Below are positions 58,596 to 64,000 of a stretch of DNA of 64,000 nt, in pieces (the stretch's first letter is position 1; each line of letters opens with the position of its first letter). A program made the translations under genes and the position numbers. This stretch comes from Conexibacter woesei DSM 14684 (lineage in GTDB: Bacteria > Actinomycetota > Thermoleophilia > Solirubrobacterales > Solirubrobacteraceae). The stretch covers positions 4,946,001 to 5,010,000 of the forward strand of contig NC_013739.1 of NCBI RefSeq assembly GCF_000025265.1, read 5' to 3'. The notes beneath the pieces were generated by a model, which worked only from the letters and a program-made list of their open reading frames with translations, had not been told where the DNA came from and did not search any database.

Positions 58596-60833
58596 GTGAG
58601 GCGGGACCCCGGGCTGTTCGCGCTCAGGAGCGCCGTGCGCGCGGCGATCGTCGTGACCGCGGCGTTCGCGGTCGCGCAGGCGCTCGGCGACGCCCAGATG
58701 ACGATCTTCGCCGTCTTCGGGACGATCGTGCTGCTCGTGTTCACCGACTTCGGCGGGCCGTGGCGCACGCGGCTGCGCGCGTATCTGCTGCTGGCGGGTG
58801 CCGGCGCGGTGCTGGTGACGCTCGGGACGCTCTGCTCGAACGAACCCTGGCTGGCAGCGTCCGCGATGGCGGTGGTCGGCTTCGCCGCGCTCTTCACGGG
58901 GATCCTCAACGGCGCGTTCGCAGCCGCCTCCACGGGCGCGATCATCGCGTTCGTGCTGCCGGTGATGGTCCCGGCCGCGGCGGCCGAGATCCCAGAGCGG
59001 CTCGCCGGCTGGGGGCTGGCGAGCGGCGCCGCGATCGCCGCCGCGATGCTGCTGTGGCCGCGCCGCCCGCACAGCCGCGTGCGCGCGAGCGCGGCCGATG
59101 CGTGCCGCGCGCTCGCCGATCTCGTCGACGCGTCCGGCAGCGGCGACGCGGAGGCGTTCGCGCAGCGCCGTGCCGCCACGAGCGCCGCCGTCACCGCCAC
59201 CCGCCGCACATTCGTCGGCACGCCGTACCGTCCGACCGGCTCGACCGGCCCGACAGCCGCGCTCGGCCACCTCGTCGAGGACATCGCATGGGTCTCGTCG
59301 TTCGTCGCCGCGCCCGCGCCGCCCCCGCCGGCCGGCGCATCCGCCTCGCCCGCGCCGCTCGCCGCTCCAGCCGCGCCCGCGCCGCCCGCCTTCCCCGACG
59401 AGCGGGACGCGGTCCGCGACGCCGTCGCCCAGGTCGTCCGTGCGGCCGCGTCCGTCCTCACCGGCGGCGACGAGCGGCCCGATCTCGCGCGGCTGGAGCG
59501 GGTCCGCGCCGGGGTCGCGGCGGCGTTCATGGGACGCGTCACGGCGTGGAGAGCCGGCCGCGACGAGCAGCTCGCGCACGAGCTGGCCGAGGCGTTCCAG
59601 CTGCGCTTCCTCTCCTACGCGACGTGGCAGCTCGGCAGCGACGCGCTGCGCGCGGTCGGGCGGCCCGCGCCGGACCCTGACGAGCCGATCGCGGAGCGCG
59701 TCCACCCCGCCAGGGCCGGCCTGCGTGTCGCGCTCGCGGGCGCCCGCCAGGTCGCCGGCGCCCACGCCAGCATGCGCTCGGTCTGGCTGCGCAACAGCGT
59801 CCGCGGCGCGGTCGGCCTCGCGCTCGCGGTGCTCGTCGGCCAGCTGGCCGACGTCCAGCACGGCTTCTGGGTCGTGCTGGCGACGCTGTCGGTGCTGCGC
59901 TCGCAGCTGTTCTCGACCGGCGCGACGATCCTCCAGGCGCTCGCGGGCACCGCCGCCGGGATCGTCGTCGGCGGGCTGCTGCTGGCGCTCGTCGGGACCG
60001 ACGAGACGGTGCTGTGGATCGCCTTCCCGCTCGCGACGCTGCTCGCCGCCTACGCCCCGCGCGTGTTCTCGTTCGCCGCCGGCCAGGCGGCGTTCTCGTT
60101 CCTCGTGCTCGTCTTCTTCAACCTGATCCAGCCGGTCGGCTGGGAGGTCGGCCTCGTGCGCGCCGAGGACATCGTCATCGGCACCGCGATCAGCCTGGTC
60201 GTCGGGCTGCTGCTGTGGCCGCGCGGCGCCGCCGCCGTGCTGCGGTCGAGCCTCGCCGCCGCCTACGACGCGAGCGCGACGTACCTCTCGGAGACCGTCC
60301 GCGACGTGCTCGACGACCGTCCGGCGAGCGAGCTGGACCGCGTCAGACGTGCGGCGGTCGCCGCCAGCCAGCGGCTCGACGACACCTTCCGTCAGTTCCT
60401 CGCCGAGCGCTCCAGCGGCCGGCTCGGGTTCGAGCAGCTGTGCACACTCGTCGCCGGCGTCACGCGCGTGCGGCGCTCGGCGCACACGCTGCGCGTCGGG
60501 CACGCGCTGCTGCCGCTCGCGCCGATCCTGGACGGCTCGCCGTGGCTGATGGGCGAGCGCGCGCTGCTGGAGCGCGAGACCGCCGCCCTCGGCGACTGGT
60601 ACGCCGCGCTCGGGGCCGCCGTCGGCGACGACACGGCGCCGCCGGCGCCGCGCGGTGAGGACGAGGGCCACGACCGCCGCCTGCGGCTCGTCGGCCCCGC
60701 CGGCACCGCCGTCGGCGACGACGAGCTGCTGCCGAGCCTCGCGATCGCGTGGGCGCACGAGCACGTCGTGCACCTGCGGGCGCTGGAGCCGCACCTCGTC
60801 GCGGCCGCCGGGGCCCTCGCGCGCGACCGTTAG
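58596..60833 (+). CDS. FUSC/aromatic acid exporter-like membrane protein
   Basis: A 745-residue membrane protein with two blocks of about five to six hydrophobic helices separated by a long soluble region (about residues 155-390), which holds an Ala/Pro-rich stretch. The second block has [34 protein letters not shown] and [17 protein letters not shown], the FUSC/YhfK-like signature; a soluble tail follows. This family includes aromatic acid efflux and fusaric acid resistance pumps. No membrane fusion partner is adjacent. The start is GTG 58596 with a TATGAT box 6 bases upstream. Confidence 0.85.
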   Translation: MRRDPGLFALRSAVRAAIVVTAAFAVAQALGDAQMTIFAVFGTIVLLVFTDFGGPWRTRLRAYLLLAGAGAVLVTLGTLCSNEPWLAASAMAVVGFAALFTGILNGAFAAASTGAIIAFVLPVMVPAAAAEIPERLAGWGLASGAAIAAAMLLWPRRPHSRVRASAADACRALADLVDASGSGDAEAFAQRRAATSAAVTATRRTFVGTPYRPTGSTGPTAALGHLVEDIAWVSSFVAAPAPPPPAGASASPAPLAAPAAPAPPAFPDERDAVRDAVAQVVRAAASVLTGGDERPDLARLERVRAGVAAAFMGRVTAWRAGRDEQLAHELAEAFQLRFLSYATWQLGSDALRAVGRPAPDPDEPIAERVHPARAGLRVALAGARQVAGAHASMRSVWLRNSVRGAVGLALAVLVGQLADVQHGFWVVLATLSVLRSQLFSTGATILQALAGTAAGIVVGGLLLALVGTDETVLWIAFPLATLLAAYAPRVFSFAAGQAAFSFLVLVFFNLIQPVGWEVGLVRAEDIVIGTAISLVVGLLLWPRGAAAVLRSSLAAAYDASATYLSETVRDVLDDRPASELDRVRRAAVAASQRLDDTFRQFLAERSSGRLGFEQLCTLVAGVTRVRRSAHTLRVGHALLPLAPILDGSPWLMGERALLERETAALGDWYAALGAAVGDDTAPPAPRGEDEGHDRRLRLVGPAGTAVGDDELLPSLAIAWAHEHVVHLRALEPHLVAAAGALARDR

Positions 60834-60834
60834 C

Positions 60835-60840
60835 TAGGGT
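60835..60840 (+). promoter_or_regulatory. TAGGGT box, likely -10 of the SDR gene
   Basis: TAGGGT stands 7 bases before ATG 60848 and overlaps the end of the FUSC gene; leaderless arrangement. Confidence 0.45.
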
Positions 60841-60847
60841 CGCCGCC

Positions 60848-61618
60848 ATGCAGATCGAGAACAGCGCAGCACTCGTCGTCGGCGGCGCCTCGGGGCTCGG
60901 GGAGGCGACCGTCCGGCGGCTTCACGCTGACGGCGCCAACGTCGTCATCGCGGACCTCAACGCCGAGCGCGGCGGCGCGCTCGCGGACGAGCTGGGCGAC
61001 GGCCGCGCCGCCTTCGCGGCCGTGAACGTGACCGACGCAGACAGCGTCGAGGCGGCTGTCGCGACGGCCGCGGCGCTGCCGGGCGGGCTGCGGATCGCGG
61101 TCTGCTGCGCCGGCGTCGGCTGGGCGGAGCGGACGGTCAGCAAGCGCGGCCCGCACGCGCTGCAGCCGTTCGAGACGGTGCTCGGCGTCAACCTCGTCGG
61201 CACGTTCAACGTGCTGCGCTTCTCGGCCGCCGCGATGAGAGCGAACGAGCCGGACGCCGGCGGCGAGCGCGGCGTCTGCGTCAACACCGCGTCGATCGCC
61301 GCCTACGACGGCCAGATCGGCCAGCTCGCGTACGCCGCCTCGAAGGGCGGCATCGTCGGCCTGACGCTGCCCGCCGCACGCGACCTCGCGCAGTACGCGA
61401 TCCGCGTCGTGACGGTCGCGCCCGGCACGTTCGACACGCCGCTGCTCGCCGCACTGCCCGAGCCCGCCCGCACCGAGCTGGGCCGCCAGGTCCCGTTCCC
61501 GTCGCGCCTCGGCGACCCCGCAGAGTTCGGCGCGCTCGTCGCCCACGTCGCCTCCAACGCGATGCTCAACGGCGAGACGATCCGGCTCGACGGCGCGCTG
61601 CGGATGCCGCCGAAGTAG
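60848..61618 (+). CDS. Short-chain dehydrogenase (3-hydroxyacyl-CoA dehydrogenase type)
   Basis: A 256-residue SDR. The NAD-binding motif is GGASGLGEA, the NAG-like motif is [12 protein letters not shown], and the catalytic residues are the serine in [10 protein letters not shown] and Y-x3-K in YAASKGG. The unusual [20 protein letters not shown] and the C-terminal ATLPEPAR-like [24 protein letters not shown] fit type II 3-hydroxyacyl-CoA dehydrogenases (HSD10-like). The thiolase and acyl-CoA dehydrogenase next to it support a role in beta-oxidation. It is convergent with that thiolase. Confidence 0.9.
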   Translation: MQIENSAALVVGGASGLGEATVRRLHADGANVVIADLNAERGGALADELGDGRAAFAAVNVTDADSVEAAVATAAALPGGLRIAVCCAGVGWAERTVSKRGPHALQPFETVLGVNLVGTFNVLRFSAAAMRANEPDAGGERGVCVNTASIAAYDGQIGQLAYAASKGGIVGLTLPAARDLAQYAIRVVTVAPGTFDTPLLAALPEPARTELGRQVPFPSRLGDPAEFGALVAHVASNAMLNGETIRLDGALRMPPK

Positions 61619-61642
61619 GCGGCACCCACGCGCGAGCGCGGC

Positions 61643-62833
61643 CTAGTTGAGCCGCTCCACGATCATCGCCTGGCCCATCCCGCCGGCGACGCACATCGTC
61701 TCCAGCCCGATCGTCTTGTCGAGCGTGTCGAGGTCGTTCAGCAGCGTCGTCATGATGCGCGCGCCGGTCATCCCGAAGGGGTGGCCGAGCGCGATCGCGC
61801 CGCCAAACGGGTTGAGCTGCTCGTCGGTGACGCCCCACTCGCGCTGACAGGGGACGACCTGCGCGGCGAACGCCTCGTTCAGCTCGATCACGTCGACGTC
61901 GGAGATCGACATGCCGGCCTGCTTGAGCACGTTGCGCACCGCCGGGATCGGGCCAAGGCCCATGTACTCCGGCTCCAGCGCGCCGACGGCGGAGGCGATG
62001 ATCCGCGCGCGCGGCTTCATGCCCAGCTCCGCGGCCTTCTCCTCCGACATCACCAGCACGGCCGCGGCGCCGTCGTTGAGCGGGCATGCGTTGCCGGCCG
62101 TGACGGTCCCGTCCGCTCTGAAGACCGGTCTCAGCGCGGCGAGCTTCTCCGCCGTCGTGCCGGGTCGCGGGCCGTCGTCCTTGACGACCGTCGCCGCGGC
62201 GACGGTGACGTCCTCGCCCTCCGCGTTCGACTCGGTGTGCTCGGGCACGTCGACCGCGACGATCTCGCGGTCGAAGTGACCGCTCGCCTGCGCCTCGACG
62301 GCGCGGGTCTGCGAGATCAGCGCCCAGCGGTCCTGCTCCTCGCGCGTGACGCCCTCGCGCTCGGCGACGTTCTCGGCCGTCAGGCCCATCGGGATGTAGA
62401 CGTTCATCAGCGAGCCCGGCGAGCCGTCGAGCTTGGGGTGGAACGGCATCGGCGATCCGCCCGCACGCGATACGGCTTCGACGCCGGCAGCGACGTAGAT
62501 GTCGCCCTCGCCCGCTCTGATGGCGTGGAAGGCCATCCGCAGCGTCTGCAGCGAGGAGGCGCAGAAGCGGTTCAGCGTGCAGCCGGGCACCGAGATCGGC
62601 AGCCCCGCGAGCAGTGACGCGTTGCGGCCGATGTTGTAGTTCTGCTCGCCCTCGCCGCTGGCGGCGCCCATCATCACGTCGGAGATCTGGCTCGGGTCGA
62701 GCTGCGGGTTGCGGTCGAGCAGCGCTCGGAGCGGGATCGCGGCGAGGTCGTCGGCGCGCACGGAGCGCAGCGATCCCTTTCCGGCGCGGCCGATCGGCGT
62801 ACGGACTGCGTCGACGATCACGGCGTCAGCCAT
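61643..62833 (-). CDS. Acetyl-CoA C-acyltransferase (thiolase)
   Basis: A complete 396-residue thiolase. The nucleophile is Cys in NRFCASSLQ near residue 90, VIELNEAFAAQV follows, GGAIALGHPFGMTGAR holds the catalytic histidine, and CVAGGMGQAMI the second cysteine. This sequence is of the FadA type, favouring thiolysis of longer 3-ketoacyl-CoA. It has AAGGAAG five bases before the ATG. Two perfect 22-base direct repeats lie 22 and 54 bases upstream, likely regulatory. The SDR gene converges on it. Confidence 0.94.
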   Translation of the reverse strand: MADAVIVDAVRTPIGRAGKGSLRSVRADDLAAIPLRALLDRNPQLDPSQISDVMMGAASGEGEQNYNIGRNASLLAGLPISVPGCTLNRFCASSLQTLRMAFHAIRAGEGDIYVAAGVEAVSRAGGSPMPFHPKLDGSPGSLMNVYIPMGLTAENVAEREGVTREEQDRWALISQTRAVEAQASGHFDREIVAVDVPEHTESNAEGEDVTVAAATVVKDDGPRPGTTAEKLAALRPVFRADGTVTAGNACPLNDGAAAVLVMSEEKAAELGMKPRARIIASAVGALEPEYMGLGPIPAVRNVLKQAGMSISDVDVIELNEAFAAQVVPCQREWGVTDEQLNPFGGAIALGHPFGMTGARIMTTLLNDLDTLDKTIGLETMCVAGGMGQAMIVERLN

Positions 62834-62854
62834 GGTGCTTCCTTTCGTGAGGTG

Positions 62855-62908
62855 CCCGGCGGTCTCACTCCACGGGCATCGTCATCCCCGGCGGTCTCAC
62901 TCCACGGG
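62855..62908. repeat. Two 22-bp direct repeats upstream of the thiolase gene
   Basis: CCCGGCGGTCTCACTCCACGGG occurs exactly at 62855-62876 and 62887-62908, 32 bases apart, about three helix turns. On the minus strand, in the sense of the thiolase gene, it reads CCCGTGGAGTGAGACCGCCGGG. They lie between the thiolase ATG and the metallopeptidase stop. Confidence 0.85.
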
Positions 62909-62971
62909 GGCCTGCCGCAGATGGTAGCCACATCCGCACCGGCAGATATCCGGTTGCGTTCAGGAGACCGT

Positions 62972-63631
62972 CTAGAGGCCGAGCCCGCGCACGCCGTCCT
63001 CGTCCCAGCCGAGGTGGTGCGCCAGCTCGTGGCGCACGGTGCGCGTGACCTGCGCGCGCAGCATCTCCGGGTCGTGCCCGAAGTCGCGCAGCAGCGTGTC
63101 GCGGTAGATGATGATGCGGTCGGCGAAGCCGTCCCGCGCGACCGTGCCGCCGTGGTAGAGGCCGTAGGCATGCTGCCGCCGGCCGCCGTCGGAGACGACG
63201 ACGGCGACGTGCTCCAGGGCACGGTGGAACTCGAGCGGCAGCTCGTCGATCGCGGACCGCACGATCGCCTTGAAGTCCTCTTCGTTCCACGGGTCGATCA
63301 GGTCGTCATCGTCGTCGTCGAAGTCGTAGCCGTCGTCGATGTCGTCCTCGGCCTCGCCCCACGAGCCCTCGCGCGCGAGCCGCTCGCTGCGATCGACGAG
63401 CGCGTCGAACTCCTCGTCGCTCTCGGGATTCATCCAGCCGGCGAGCCGCCCGGTGATCAGCGACATCACGAACCCGAGCACGAGCACGCCGGCCGCCGCG
63501 ACGGCGAGCCCCTGGAACAGCCGCATCGGGTACTGCGTCGAGAAGCCCTGGTAGACCGTGATGACCGCTATGCCGAGTAGCAGCGCAACCGCGGCGGCGA
63601 AGAGGATGCGTTGTGGCGTGGGCGCGCGCAT
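62972..63631 (-). CDS. Minimal metallopeptidase fused to an N-terminal membrane anchor
   Basis: A 219-residue protein. Two hydrophobic helices (about residues 8-26 and 38-60) anchor it to the membrane. After an acidic linker (DDIDDGYDFDDDDDD) comes a small zincin domain like the roughly 115-residue metallopeptidases of PF06262: MLRAQVTRTVRHELAHHLG gives HELAHH, an HExxH zinc motif, and the third ligand could lie in WDEDGVRG. Most members of this family are soluble and lack the membrane part. The substrate is unknown. Confidence 0.8.
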   Translation of the reverse strand: MRAPTPQRILFAAAVALLLGIAVITVYQGFSTQYPMRLFQGLAVAAAGVLVLGFVMSLITGRLAGWMNPESDEEFDALVDRSERLAREGSWGEAEDDIDDGYDFDDDDDDLIDPWNEEDFKAIVRSAIDELPLEFHRALEHVAVVVSDGGRRQHAYGLYHGGTVARDGFADRIIIYRDTLLRDFGHDPEMLRAQVTRTVRHELAHHLGWDEDGVRGLGL

Positions 63632-63699
63632 GAGCGTGCACCTACGTTAGCCGCCGCGCGCCGGCGAGGCCAGCGCGCAGCGACGTCCGCGGGGCGGAT

Positions 63700-64000
63700 C
63701 TACCGCAGCGAGCGGGCGATCACGATGCGCTGGATCTCGTTCGTGCCCTCGTAGATCTGCGTGATCTTCGCGTCGCGCAGCATCCGCTCGACGGGGTACT
63801 CGTTGACGTAGCCGTAGCCGCCCAGCACCTGGACCGCCTCGACCGTCACGCGCATCGCGTTGTCGGAGTTGTAGAGCTTGGCCATCGCCGAGTACTTGCC
63901 GCGGTCGACGTCGCCGCGATCGGCCTTCGCGCACGCCTGGTAGAGCAGCTCGCGGCCGGCGGCCGTCTGCGTCTCCATGTCGGCGAGCTTGAACTGGATC
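63700..64000 (-). CDS. Acyl-CoA dehydrogenase, 5' part beyond the window
   Basis: The last 99 residues of an acyl-CoA dehydrogenase whose start lies past base 64000. It reads [20 protein letters not shown], then [23 protein letters not shown] and [20 protein letters not shown], the C-terminal FAD-binding and substrate signature. The gene sits downstream of a thiolase and an SDR, in a beta-oxidation neighbourhood. Its stop is about 70 bases from the metallopeptidase start, on the same strand. Confidence 0.93.
   Translation of the reverse strand, partial: IQFKLADMETQTAAGRELLYQACAKADRGDVDRGKYSAMAKLYNSDNAMRVTVEAVQVLGGYGYVNEYPVERMLRDAKITQIYEGTNEIQRIVIARSLR

Overview
The window is very GC-rich DNA with densely packed, often overlapping genes. 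The gene complement points to an actinobacterium. It includes a transaldolase/phosphoglucose isomerase fusion, EgtB/EgtD, a paired ArsA-like ATPase operon, a GH57/GT4/methyltransferase cluster like that of mycobacteria, and a RlpA-like protein behind a c-di-AMP riboswitch. The mix of genes and the large DUF11 surface protein suggest the Thermoleophilia/Solirubrobacterales (Conexibacter-like). That placement is inference from style and content, not from a marker gene. No rRNA, tRNA, CRISPR array, insertion sequence or prophage was seen, so this looks like ordinary chromosome.

Layout. 1-5 kb: acyl-CoA catabolism (end of a thiolase, acyl-CoA dehydrogenase), a HAD phosphatase, an RpiR regulator and the MeaB chaperone. 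5-8 kb: a hexapeptide acyltransferase, a two-gene ABC-2 exporter and a DsbA-like protein. 8-12.4 kb: methyltransferase, GH57 branching enzyme and GT4 glucosyltransferase on the minus strand, plus a divergent methyltransferase; this resembles the mycobacterial methylglucose lipopolysaccharide locus. 12.4-16.5 kb: FAD oxidoreductase, MocR-type regulator, photolyase. 16.6-25.1 kb: a 2573-residue secreted DUF11 repeat protein overlapping an L,D-transpeptidase. 25-29.3 kb: a hypothetical gene, a zinc-ribbon/PAS protein, a LON-domain protein, small genes and a gamma-glutamyltransferase. 29.3-35.7 kb: FtsZ with a long N-terminal extension overlapping a ParA gene, an ArsA-like pair, a TRIC-like channel and a class III adenylate cyclase. 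35.7-36.9 kb: two tandem paralogous small secreted proteins. 37-40.6 kb: an IclR-controlled kdgK-eda-epimerase operon. 40.6-46.5 kb: an ApeA-like protein, HxlR regulator, AIM24 protein, GST-like protein, principal-type sigma factor, riboswitch and RlpA. 46.5-55.9 kb: degenerate GGDEF protein, MoeA, class II fructose bisphosphatase, a RibD-like reductase, then rpiB-tal/pgi-pgl (pentose phosphate). 55.9-58.3 kb: egtB-egtD. 58.3-64 kb: membrane proteins, then short-chain dehydrogenase, thiolase, a metallopeptidase and the end of an acyl-CoA dehydrogenase.

Regulation is unusually readable. Many single genes start 6-8 bases after a TANNNT box with no Shine-Dalgarno, which suggests leaderless transcripts. 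A perfect palindrome ACTTCA-N5-TGAAGT lies in the promoters of both the HxlR regulator and the sigma factor. An IclR-type palindrome lies between the regulator and kdgK, and a c-di-AMP riboswitch lies directly before rlpA. A further oddity is the common use of the AGA arginine codon in this GC-rich DNA, above all in the DUF11 gene.
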